This document shows positions 14,384 to 22,685 of a stretch of DNA of 33,236 nt, piece by piece (positions within the stretch are counted from its first letter, which is position 1; the number at the start of each line of letters is the position of its first letter). A program made the translations under genes and the position numbers. The DNA is from Clostridiales bacterium. GTDB lineage: Bacteria > Bacillota > Clostridia > Oscillospirales > QAMX01. The notes below the pieces were generated by a model, which saw nothing but the letters and a program-made list of their open reading frames with translations, had not been told where the DNA came from and ran no database searches. The stretch covers positions 1 through 33,236 of the forward strand of contig JAAZKA010000105.1 in the NCBI GenBank assembly GCA_012800055.1, read 5' to 3'.

Positions 14384-15808
14384 TTGTATACAAAACTCGC
14401 GCCGGTGGAGGAAATCTTCGAGGGAGTACCGGAACCGCATATCCCGACGGTTGTCGGTGCATCGCCGGGCGTACCGTTTCTGTACCGGCTGCCGTGCAAG
14501 GGCGCGCGTCCGCTGAGATGGCATGTTGACGGGCTGCCGGAAGGATTGTGCTGCGACGCCGACACAGGCATCCTCGGCGGCACCGCGCCGGAGGGCGTGT
14601 GGGAGCTGCGCGTATCCGTGGAGAATGTGTGCGGATCTGCAAAAACAGGCTGCACGCTGCGCATCGCACCGGATGGGCTGCTGCGTACGCCGATGATGGG
14701 CTGGTGCTCGTGGAACGCCACGCGCCGCTTCATCACACAGGAAAAGGCGCTCAATACCGCAAAGCTGCTGTGTGAGACGGGGCTTGCGGAGTATGGTTAC
14801 ACGTATGTCAACATCGACTCGGGCTGGCAAGGCGAGTATGACACGGATAAGTCGATCCTGCCGAACGCAGGCTTCCCGGATATGCGGGCACTCGCGGATG
14901 AGGTGCATAGGCTGGGACTGAAGCTGGGTATCTACTCCACACCGATGCTGCAGGCCTGGGGCGGCGGCATCTACCCCGGCTGTACGGTGGGACAGCTCGA
15001 CCCGCGTTACCCCACCGCATACTACGGCATCGGGAAGATACATAAGGAACGCGAAAACGTCAGGAAGTGGGCCGCATGGGGCATCGACCATCTCAAATAC
15101 GACTGGTCGCCGAGCGATGTGGAGAACGCCGCGCTCATGAAGAATGCGCTGACAGCCTGCGGACGCGACATCAGCTTTACGGTCACCGTCCGCGCCGGGA
15201 TGCAGGACGCCGACTGGTGGAAGACGCACTGCGCGTCGTGGCGTGACAACGGCGATTCAGACGATACCTGGGAGAACGTCCGCGACGGGCGCTTCCATAC
15301 TGACGACTGGGCGCAGCATATCTCTCCCGGGCACTTCTTCGATCTTGACATGCTCGAGACCGGCGTCTATGACGGACATCCCTGCCGCTTGACGGAAGAC
15401 GAGCAGCTCGTCTCGATGACTATCCGCGCAATCTTCCCGTCACCGCTCGTCATCTCCTGCGACCTCTCACGCCTGACCGCATTCGACTTGGCGATGCTCT
15501 GTAACCCCGAGGTGATTGCCGTCAACCAGGACGCTGCAGGAAAGGGCGCGGTCTGCAGGGATGAGTATATCGCCCGGCATAACGGTGCGCTCACCCGGTA
15601 CGTCAAGGTATACGAGAAACAGCTTACTGAAGGCCGAGCCATCGCGCTGTTCAACCTCGGGGAACGGGAGGAGACCGTCGCGCTGAAAAACTACACCGGC
15701 GCCGCGATGCTGCGCGATGTCTGGGCACGCGAGGATATCCCCACCGGTGACGTCACACTCGCGCCGCATACCTGCCGCCTGTTCCGTGAACCCATCAATG
15801 TTGTATAA
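14384..15808 (+). CDS. GH27-type alpha-galactosidase with N-terminal Ig-like domain
   Basis: The 474-residue enzyme starts at TTG 14384, eight bases after AAGGAGG; the nearby ATG at 14364 is in another frame. Residues about 25-95 resemble a putative Ig-like (He_PIG) module (LPEGLCCDADTGILGGTAPEG). The catalytic barrel begins at TPMMGWCSWN (102-111), continues with YVNIDSGWQG (141-150), and carries the nucleophile in LKYDWSPSD (D240) and the acid/base in WRDNGDSDDTW (D291). A C-terminal beta domain follows (VIAVNQD, then ALFNLGE). GH27 enzymes remove terminal alpha-galactose or alpha-N-acetylgalactosamine, though GH27-like isomalto-dextranases and arabinopyranosidases exist. There is no signal peptide, so it acts on imported sugars. 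It ends 11 bases before propeller D. Confidence 0.92.
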   Translation: MYTKLAPVEEIFEGVPEPHIPTVVGASPGVPFLYRLPCKGARPLRWHVDGLPEGLCCDADTGILGGTAPEGVWELRVSVENVCGSAKTGCTLRIAPDGLLRTPMMGWCSWNATRRFITQEKALNTAKLLCETGLAEYGYTYVNIDSGWQGEYDTDKSILPNAGFPDMRALADEVHRLGLKLGIYSTPMLQAWGGGIYPGCTVGQLDPRYPTAYYGIGKIHKERENVRKWAAWGIDHLKYDWSPSDVENAALMKNALTACGRDISFTVTVRAGMQDADWWKTHCASWRDNGDSDDTWENVRDGRFHTDDWAQHISPGHFFDLDMLETGVYDGHPCRLTEDEQLVSMTIRAIFPSPLVISCDLSRLTAFDLAMLCNPEVIAVNQDAAGKGAVCRDEYIARHNGALTRYVKVYEKQLTEGRAIALFNLGEREETVALKNYTGAAMLRDVWAREDIPTGDVTLAPHTCRLFREPINVV

Positions 15809-15819
15809 GGAGATTTGCA

Positions 15820-17955
15820 ATGTATCACTTCGAATGGTTTTCCGACGACTACTACCGCCTGACCAACCGCGCCGGCGTGCGTGCGGCACGTCCGAAGGCA
15901 GAGGGCAACGACAACTACAATGCCTGCTGGGACGGCAACATTGCCCCCGACGGCACCTTCTACTTCACGCTCTCCTCCGAGGGCGGCAAGTGTGACCACG
16001 CCAAGCTCGTTCGCTATGATTTCGACCGCAACGAGATCATCGACTGCTTCTACTCCGGAGACGTCGTGCTCCCCAAGGACCGCCAGCTTCCACACTCCAA
16101 GCTGCACACGTCCATCAACTTCATCCCGCGCGGCGCGGTGCACGGCGATCTCTCCGATCCGTCTGACTACCTCGTCATCGCGACCACCCATTCCACCGAC
16201 CGTGCCAGGCAGCATCCCGAGTGGATGCCCTTCGGCCACCACAACCATGTCTGGGAGGGCTTCCCCGGCTCACAGATCCTCGTCTATGATCCCAAGTCCG
16301 GCTGCACCGAGAGCTGGGGCACACCCGTCACCCACGAGTCGATCTACGGCGCGAAGTATGACCCGAAGCACAACCGGCTGTATATGATCGGCTTCATGCG
16401 CGGGCATGTCTACTCGTTCGACATCGTGACACGGAAAGTGCGCGATTTGGGCAAGGCTGCGGAGCTCTTCAATTACCGTCTCATCCTCGGTGCCGACGGC
16501 AACATCTACGCCGGCACCAAGTCCGGCTACCTCTACCGCATCAATACCGAGACTGACGCGCTCGAAGACCTCGGCTATGCCGTTCCCGATGAACCGGGAC
16601 ACTATATCCACAACACCTGGTACAAATACATGATCAACGGACGGAACCATCCGTCAGGCCGCTTCATGTACTGGAGGTCGCTGAGCTCCGATTACTTCCA
16701 TACGCTTGACTTCAAGACCCTCGAGGTCGCGCGCGCGGGGAAGCTGCTGCCCGGAGACGGGCTGATTAAGATGCCGTCGGAGTGGTCGGACAACGAGTGC
16801 GACACCTTCGTGCTTGATAAGTACGGCGTGCTGTGGTATCATTATCGCGTATGGGTGCTCGACTCCGACCTGCCGCATACGATGCCGGTGCCGAACTACC
16901 TGATGCGCTGGGATGTCGAGAACGGGAAGGAGCCGGAGTGCCTGGGCATCATCGGCGGCTGGGCCGACTATACGCAGACGCTCACCACCGAGATGGAGTA
17001 CGACCCCGTGCGGGATATCCTCTACTGCGTGAGTGTCGGGCGCGGCTTCGGCAGCGAAGGCCCGGACATCGTCGCGTTTGACCTGAAAGAATTCCGGAAG
17101 CATATGTACGAGCCGGGGCCTGTCAGCACTGACCCCGCGCTGCGTCCGCATGACCTCACGCCCGAGCAGATCAAAACGCGTGCGGAGAACCGTCTTAAGC
17201 GTACCGGTGAGGAGAATACCGAACACAATCCCTTCCAGGCGTTCCCCAACGAGAACGTCTATCCCGTGCGTCTGTGGCGGCATGTTCCGAAAGCACGTAT
17301 CGAGGACAGTAAAGTCATCGGCATGGCGTGGCAGCCGTCCGCGTCGGGCAGCCGGGACATTCTTCATGTCGTGACCGGTGCGGCGTGCGCGTTCGATCAG
17401 GCGGCGTATGTTTTCCGCATCCGTGGACGTGAGGTATTGGGACGCGTGGACTTCGCGGACATCGGAGAGGAATACCGGGCGTGGCTCAAGGCAAACATCC
17501 TGCCGCAGCCGGTCGAGGAGTTCGCGGAGGATGTGAAGCTGCCGGAGGCGACGGGCCGCCGTTACCGCGCGAAAGCCAGTGCTGTCTGTGAGTGGCATGA
17601 CGGCCGGAAGTTTGTCGGGACACTTGACGCACTTGCCGCGCTGGTATCACCGGAGGGAAAGGTCTACGCGCTCGGCAATGCCGCAGCGTACGGGCCGATC
17701 CGCTGTGTCTGCACGAATGCCGCGAAGACGAAACTCTGGGGCGTTGCCGGGGATGATGAGGATATGGGCTATGTCTTCACCTATGACGATGACGAAGGGC
17801 TGCGTCAGCTCGGCATCCTCAACTACAACAGCCACGGCTACTACGGCACCACTGCTGCGAATGTTCTGTCGAGTATTGCTCTGTCCCCGGATGAACACAC
17901 CCTTGCCATCGGCTGCTCCGATCGCATCGCGAGTGTCCATCTGGTCACATTATAA
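15820..17955 (+). CDS. Propeller paralogue D: uncharacterised beta-propeller-like protein
   Basis: Fourth paralogue, 711 residues; the ATG follows AAGGAGATTTGCA. The N-terminus MYHFEWFSDDYYRLTNRAGV is most like E. The His-rich patch is complete: QLPHSKLHTSINF (89-101), THSTDR (123-128), PFGHHNHVWEGFPGS (137-151). It shares with C the extra loop IPRGAVHGDLSDPSDYLV. An 80-base stretch at 16336-16415 differs from A (6341-6420) at only two positions. The linker is GEENTEHNPFQAFP, followed by the full C-terminal module. The gene sits 11 bases after GH27 and 15 bases before E, so these three are tightly linked. No transport signal is visible. Confidence 0.85.
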   Translation: MYHFEWFSDDYYRLTNRAGVRAARPKAEGNDNYNACWDGNIAPDGTFYFTLSSEGGKCDHAKLVRYDFDRNEIIDCFYSGDVVLPKDRQLPHSKLHTSINFIPRGAVHGDLSDPSDYLVIATTHSTDRARQHPEWMPFGHHNHVWEGFPGSQILVYDPKSGCTESWGTPVTHESIYGAKYDPKHNRLYMIGFMRGHVYSFDIVTRKVRDLGKAAELFNYRLILGADGNIYAGTKSGYLYRINTETDALEDLGYAVPDEPGHYIHNTWYKYMINGRNHPSGRFMYWRSLSSDYFHTLDFKTLEVARAGKLLPGDGLIKMPSEWSDNECDTFVLDKYGVLWYHYRVWVLDSDLPHTMPVPNYLMRWDVENGKEPECLGIIGGWADYTQTLTTEMEYDPVRDILYCVSVGRGFGSEGPDIVAFDLKEFRKHMYEPGPVSTDPALRPHDLTPEQIKTRAENRLKRTGEENTEHNPFQAFPNENVYPVRLWRHVPKARIEDSKVIGMAWQPSASGSRDILHVVTGAACAFDQAAYVFRIRGREVLGRVDFADIGEEYRAWLKANILPQPVEEFAEDVKLPEATGRRYRAKASAVCEWHDGRKFVGTLDALAALVSPEGKVYALGNAAAYGPIRCVCTNAAKTKLWGVAGDDEDMGYVFTYDDDEGLRQLGILNYNSHGYYGTTAANVLSSIALSPDEHTLAIGCSDRIASVHLVTL

Positions 17956-17970
17956 AAAGGAGGCTTATCC

Positions 17971-20160
17971 ATGTACTACTTCGAGCAGTTTTCCGATGCC
18001 TACTACCGTCTGACCAATCAGACCGGCGTGCATCAGGCGCGTCCGGTCGAGAAGGGCAACGAGAACTTCAACTGCTGCTGGGACGGCGACTGTGCTCCCG
18101 ACGGTACCTTCTACACCACACTGTCGTCCGAGACCGGCAAATGCGACCACGCCAAGCTCGTCCGCTATGACCGTGAGACCAACGAGCTCGTCGATTGCTT
18201 CTACGCCGGAGACCTCGTCCTTCCGCAGGAACGGCAGCTCCCGCACTCCAAGCTGCACACCTCCATCAACTTCATCCCCACCGGTCCGAAACCGGAGGAT
18301 TACGTCGTCATCGCGACGACCCACTCCACCGACCGCGCGAAGCATCACACCGAGTGGATGCCTTTCGGTCACCACAACCATGTCTGGGAAGGCTTCCCCG
18401 GCTCGCAGATTCTCGTCTACAACCCCAAGACCGGCGCCGCCAAGAGTCTCGGGACGCCCGTGCCGCACGAGTCGATCTATGGCGCGAAGTATGACCCGAA
18501 GCATAAGCGGCTTTATATGATCGGCTTCATGCGCGGGCATGTCTACTCGCTCGATCTGAACATCACACAACGCGATGGTGTTGTGCAGAATCTGCACGCG
18601 AAGCCGCCGGTACGCGACCTGGGTAAAGCGGCGGAGGTCTTCTGTTTCCGACTCGCGCTCGGCGCAGACGGCAACATCTACGGCTGCACGAAGTCCGGCT
18701 TCCCGTTCATGATCGATACGGAAGCGGATAAGCTCGTCGACCTGGGCGCGGAGGTACCGGAATACTTCTCGCCCGAAGGCAACCCGCGCTTTGTCAACAA
18801 CACATGGTACCGCTACCTCGGCCAGGCGGAGAACTCCACCGACGGGAAGTACCTCTATATGGCGCATCCGTATGCGTACGACCTGTTCAAGCTGGAGTTT
18901 GCGACGAAGAAGATCACCTCCGCCGGTTCTCCGCTGCCGTGGAAGGACGGCGAGAGCTGCAGCGATATTGTCAAGCCGCAGTCAAAGAAGTCCAGTACGG
19001 GGCTGCACTGCTTTACGAAGGATAAGTACGGCGTGCTGTGGTATGTGTTGGGCGTGCGTCCGTATGATACTGACGAGGACGTGAAATACACGCCGGCGCA
19101 GTATCTGATGCGCTGGGACATCGCCGGCGGCGGACATCCTGAGCTTTTAGGGCAGGTCGGCACGCCGGAGTGGACGCACAACCGCTCAACCGAGATGGCG
19201 TGCGACCTGATCCGCGACGAGCTGTATATTGTCAACGTCGGCCAGGGCTTCGGACATGATGGACCCGACGTCGTACGCATCGAGCTTTCTAAGTTCCGTA
19301 AGCACATGTATGAACCGGGTCCGAAGACCGCGCAGAAGCGCTACTACCCGGTGCCGATGACACAGGAGGAGCTTGACAAGCGTGCCGAGAGCCGCAAGAA
19401 GAAGAACACATCCGGCGAGGAGAACACCGAGAACAATCCCTTCCAGGCGTTCCCGATCGACTGTGCGTACCCGATCCGTCTGTGGCGTATGATCGGCAAG
19501 CCCGGCGAGGTCTGTGACCACATCGAGGACAGCAAGGTCATCGGCATGGCGTGGGAGGGCGATGTGCTCTACGTTGTGACCGGTGCCAGCGGGGTGTTCG
19601 AGACGGCGAAGTACGTCTTTCGCATCCGTGACCGTGAGGTACAGGAGCGTACGGATTTTGACGCGATCGGACCGGAGTACAAGGCATGGCTGAAGGCGAA
19701 CATCCTGCCGCAGCCTGTACCGGAATTCCCGGAGACGGTGAAGCTTCCGGAGGCGACGGGACGCCGCTACCGCGCGAAGGCGTCGGCGACGGCGAAGTGG
19801 CACGACGGCCGCACGTTCGTCGGGACGCTGGATGCGCAGACGGCATTTGTCAGCGAAAACGGCGACGTTTACGCGCTCGGCGGCGCGGCGGCGTATGGGC
19901 CGGTACGCTGCCTCTGTACCAACGCCGCGCAGGACATCCTCTACGGCGTCGCGGGCGACGACGAGGATATGGGATATGTCTTCACCTACGACGATAAGCG
20001 CGGGCTGCGGCAGCTTGGGATTCTGAGCTATAACAGCGCCGGGTATTACCGTCCGACCGAGGCTAATTTGCTGTCGAGCATTGCACTTTCACCGGACGAG
20101 AAGACGCTTGCCATCGGATGCGCCGACAGGATTGCGACGGTGCACTGGATTACACTGTAA
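17971..20160 (+). CDS. Propeller paralogue E: uncharacterised beta-propeller-like protein
   Basis: Fifth and longest paralogue, 729 residues, with AAAAAGGAGG before the ATG. The His-rich patch is intact: QLPHSKLHTSINF (89-101), THSTDR (117-122), PFGHHNHVWEGFPGS (131-145). It has two insertions not seen in the others: about 17 residues after HVYSLD (LNITQRDGVVQNLHAKP, about 196-212), and a Ser/Lys-rich loop (SCSDIVKPQSKKSSTG) near residue 330. The linker reads GEENTENNPFQAFP. The C-terminal module shares its LPQPVPEFPETVKLPEATGR segment with A. It is the last gene of the operon; a strong terminator begins 11 bases after its stop. Confidence 0.85.
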   Translation: MYYFEQFSDAYYRLTNQTGVHQARPVEKGNENFNCCWDGDCAPDGTFYTTLSSETGKCDHAKLVRYDRETNELVDCFYAGDLVLPQERQLPHSKLHTSINFIPTGPKPEDYVVIATTHSTDRAKHHTEWMPFGHHNHVWEGFPGSQILVYNPKTGAAKSLGTPVPHESIYGAKYDPKHKRLYMIGFMRGHVYSLDLNITQRDGVVQNLHAKPPVRDLGKAAEVFCFRLALGADGNIYGCTKSGFPFMIDTEADKLVDLGAEVPEYFSPEGNPRFVNNTWYRYLGQAENSTDGKYLYMAHPYAYDLFKLEFATKKITSAGSPLPWKDGESCSDIVKPQSKKSSTGLHCFTKDKYGVLWYVLGVRPYDTDEDVKYTPAQYLMRWDIAGGGHPELLGQVGTPEWTHNRSTEMACDLIRDELYIVNVGQGFGHDGPDVVRIELSKFRKHMYEPGPKTAQKRYYPVPMTQEELDKRAESRKKKNTSGEENTENNPFQAFPIDCAYPIRLWRMIGKPGEVCDHIEDSKVIGMAWEGDVLYVVTGASGVFETAKYVFRIRDREVQERTDFDAIGPEYKAWLKANILPQPVPEFPETVKLPEATGRRYRAKASATAKWHDGRTFVGTLDAQTAFVSENGDVYALGGAAAYGPVRCLCTNAAQDILYGVAGDDEDMGYVFTYDDKRGLRQLGILSYNSAGYYRPTEANLLSSIALSPDEKTLAIGCADRIATVHWITL

Positions 20161-20170
20161 GGATAGATGA

Positions 20171-20205
20171 AAAAGCGGACGGCTCACAAGAAGCCGTCCG
20201 CTTTT
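20171..20205. terminator. Strong two-way terminator
   Basis: Arms AAAAGCGGACGGCT (20171-20184) and AGCCGTCCGCTTTT (20192-20205) are perfect over 14 bp with a 7-base loop, and T-runs flank both sides. It ends the propeller operon on the plus strand and the ybaK transcript on the minus strand. Confidence 0.95.
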
Positions 20206-20676
20206 TTATTCTATTACGTCCGCGACCGTCGCGCCGACGAAAGATACCAGCGTGTCGGTGTCGATCAGGAGCTGACAGCCGCGCACACCGGCGCTCACGG
20301 TGATTTGGTCAAAGAGGATGCAGGTCTCATCGATAAACGTCGGGTACTTCTTCTTCATGCCGATGGGGGAACAGCCGCCGTGGATATAGCCGGTCGTGGG
20401 GAGCAGCTCTTTTAAGAGGAGCATGTCGATTTTCTTATCATGGGCAGCCTGGGCGGCCTTTTTGAGGTCGAGGGAGGCGTTGGCGGGGATACAGAAAACC
20501 ATGATGCCGTGCTTCTCACCGCGGACGGAGAGGGTTTTGAAGACCTGTTCGGGAGGAAAGCCGCAAATCGCGGCGATATCGACGGCGGTGAGTGCGGGGT
20601 CTGCGCCGTCGTAGGTGTAGGGCGTGTAGGCGATGCCCGCCGCGTCGAGCAGACGCATTGCGTTGGTTTTGGTCAT
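20206..20676 (-). CDS. ybaK: YbaK/EbsC-type Cys-tRNA(Pro) deacylase
   Basis: This 156-residue protein hydrolyses cysteine mischarged on tRNA(Pro), a proofreading step done in trans. The family's key lysine is present in VFKTL (K47), and the conserved GYIHGGCSPIGMKKKYP block follows near residues 96-112. AAGGAGGAAGCGGC precedes the ATG. It begins only 12 bases after the stop of the GTPase gene upstream, so they are probably co-transcribed. The length is normal for the family. Confidence 0.93.
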   Translation of the reverse strand: MTKTNAMRLLDAAGIAYTPYTYDGADPALTAVDIAAICGFPPEQVFKTLSVRGEKHGIMVFCIPANASLDLKKAAQAAHDKKIDMLLLKELLPTTGYIHGGCSPIGMKKKYPTFIDETCILFDQITVSAGVRGCQLLIDTDTLVSFVGATVADVIE

Positions 20677-20688
20677 GCCGCTTCCTCC

Positions 20689-22611
20689 TTAATCCGGCGT
20701 CTTTAAGTGCATGTACCGGTCGGATTCATTCCACGGCACCAGAAATCCGGCCCCGTGCGCGCAGAATACCGAGTTTCCATCTTCCTCCGGGTCTCGCAGC
20801 GCGTTGTACCCACATGCCGCGATGATCTCCTCCGGCTCACTCACCGGCTCGTACCCGTCATGCGTCAGCTGTACCGCAGCACCGCCATGCGTCAGTTCTG
20901 CCAGCACCAGCGGTAAATCCATCACCCGCGCCGTTGCCGCGCGTCCGGTCACCCGCGTCACACCGTACACATCCTTCGGTGCATCCGTCACCGCCCCACG
21001 CTTCTGCAGCTCCGCCAGGACCTTCCCTAAAAAAGATGTCTCTGCCTCCACTGTCAGCGTGCTGTACGGCTCCAGCAGCAGGTTCGAACCCTTCAGCAGT
21101 CCCTGCCGCAGTGCCCGATAGGTTGCCTCACGGAAGTCACCGCCTTCCGTGTGCTTTTCATGCGCCTGCGCTGCCAGCAGCGTCACCCGTACGTCCGTCA
21201 GCCGTGACCCTGTCAGCACACCTTTGAAGTTCCGCTCCAGCACATGCGTCCGTACGAGGTTCTGCCACGACTGCGCCAGGTCATCCGTGTGAACCGCCGA
21301 CCGGAAAGTGATTCCTTCACCGCGCGGCGCAGGCTCCAGCCGCAGATGTACCTCCGCGTAGTGCCGCAGCGGTTCGAAGTGCCCGCGCCCCGTTACGGGT
21401 GCGGCGAGCGTCTCGAGATACACCACCGACGCGTCCGAGAACTGTACAGTGATGCCGAAACGTTCCCGCATCCGCGCCGCCAGAGTCTCGAGCTGGATCA
21501 CCCCGCAGACGTTCACCCGAAGCTGCCGGATCGCCTCATCGTCGTGCACAGAGATCGACGGCTCCTCATCCGCGAGCATGTTCAACGCCGGCCGCACGGC
21601 GGATACGTCTGCGTCCACCCGGACGGTCAGCGTCGGGGTATACCGGGGAATGGCACGCGGGACATAGCCGCCGAACGCATCGCCCGGGCGTAAGGATAAT
21701 CCCGCTGCCGCGAATATCTCGCCCGCGTGTACCTCCGCAACCGGCGCTGACTTTGCGCCCACGATGTCCCGCAGTTCGGTGATCTTGTCCTTACCTACCA
21801 TGTCCCGCGTCCGCAGCACACCGCGCGTCAGCCGGCAACGGCATAACCGTACCCCGCGATCGTCCCGCGTTACCTGATAACACACCCCGGCAGGTGTACC
21901 CGATGGGAATATCGGCGCCGGTGCCAAGACATCGAGCAGTGTCAACAGTTCCACGATGCCGGAACTCTGCAGTGCCGCGCCGTACGTTACCGGGAAAATC
22001 CCCCGCGCCCGCGTCAGCTCCCGCGCTGACCGAAGAAACCGCGCGTCATCCGTACGGTCGGCGAGAAAGTCCGACAGCAGCTCGTCATCCCGCAGCGCCA
22101 AAGCGTCGCGCAGAGCGGGGGAGACATGTACGCCGTCGAAGTCCGAGAAGTCCGTCACGCCTACGCCGCCCAGTGTCCGCAGCTCGTCGAGCACCGCGTC
22201 AAGCCCGGCGTACGGCAGGTCGGTTTTGTTGACGAAGAAGAATGTCGGAATCTCCAGACGCTCGAGCAGCGCCCAGATTGCGCGGGTGTGACCCTGCACG
22301 CCCGCCGGAGCGCTGATCACGACCACTGCGCAATCCGCGGCCAGCAGTGCCCGCGCCATTTCCGACGAGAAGTCCGCGTGGCCCGGCGTGTCCAGCAGCG
22401 TGAACTCCGTATCGCCGTAGACGAACCGCGCCGACGACGCGTAGATTGTGATACCGCGCGCGCGTTCCTCCGTGTCGGAGTCGAGGAACGCCGTCCCACG
22501 GTCGACGCGTCCCGCCGCGCGCAGCGTATGGGTACGGTATAGAAGCTGCTCGCACAGTGTCGTCTTGCCCGCGTCGACATGCGCAAGCACCGCCAGGGTC
22601 AGATGTCTCAT
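20689..22611 (-). CDS. Ribosomal-protection-type GTPase (Tet(M)-like, EF-G family)
   Basis: This 640-residue translational GTPase matches the length and domain order of Tet(M)/Tet(O). The G domain contains AHVDAGKTT (10-18), [16 protein letters not shown] and NKTD. Domains II-III follow, then domain IV with the HEKHTEGGDFREATYRALRQG block and a C-terminal domain V. The ATG at 22611 is preceded by GAGGG with 8-base spacing; the in-frame ATG five codons upstream has no such site. Domain IV and the C-terminus differ clearly from classic Tet(M), so this may be one of the many chromosomal RPP-like factors in Clostridia with no proven drug role. Tetracycline resistance cannot be inferred. It lies 74 bases after typA, with no terminator between them. 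Confidence 0.85.
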   Translation of the reverse strand: MRHLTLAVLAHVDAGKTTLCEQLLYRTHTLRAAGRVDRGTAFLDSDTEERARGITIYASSARFVYGDTEFTLLDTPGHADFSSEMARALLAADCAVVVISAPAGVQGHTRAIWALLERLEIPTFFFVNKTDLPYAGLDAVLDELRTLGGVGVTDFSDFDGVHVSPALRDALALRDDELLSDFLADRTDDARFLRSARELTRARGIFPVTYGAALQSSGIVELLTLLDVLAPAPIFPSGTPAGVCYQVTRDDRGVRLCRCRLTRGVLRTRDMVGKDKITELRDIVGAKSAPVAEVHAGEIFAAAGLSLRPGDAFGGYVPRAIPRYTPTLTVRVDADVSAVRPALNMLADEEPSISVHDDEAIRQLRVNVCGVIQLETLAARMRERFGITVQFSDASVVYLETLAAPVTGRGHFEPLRHYAEVHLRLEPAPRGEGITFRSAVHTDDLAQSWQNLVRTHVLERNFKGVLTGSRLTDVRVTLLAAQAHEKHTEGGDFREATYRALRQGLLKGSNLLLEPYSTLTVEAETSFLGKVLAELQKRGAVTDAPKDVYGVTRVTGRAATARVMDLPLVLAELTHGGAAVQLTHDGYEPVSEPEEIIAACGYNALRDPEEDGNSVFCAHGAGFLVPWNESDRYMHLKTPD

Positions 22612-22685
22612 AATGTGTGCCCTCATGACACGAAACGCTCCCGCGCTCCGGCTTGTGCGGATACACGGGGGCGTATTTGTGTATT

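Noticed and set aside
20689-22611. Acquired tetracycline resistance gene on a mobile element
   Set aside because: There is no transposase, integrase or att-like repeat nearby, base composition matches the neighbours, and domain IV differs from known Tet proteins.
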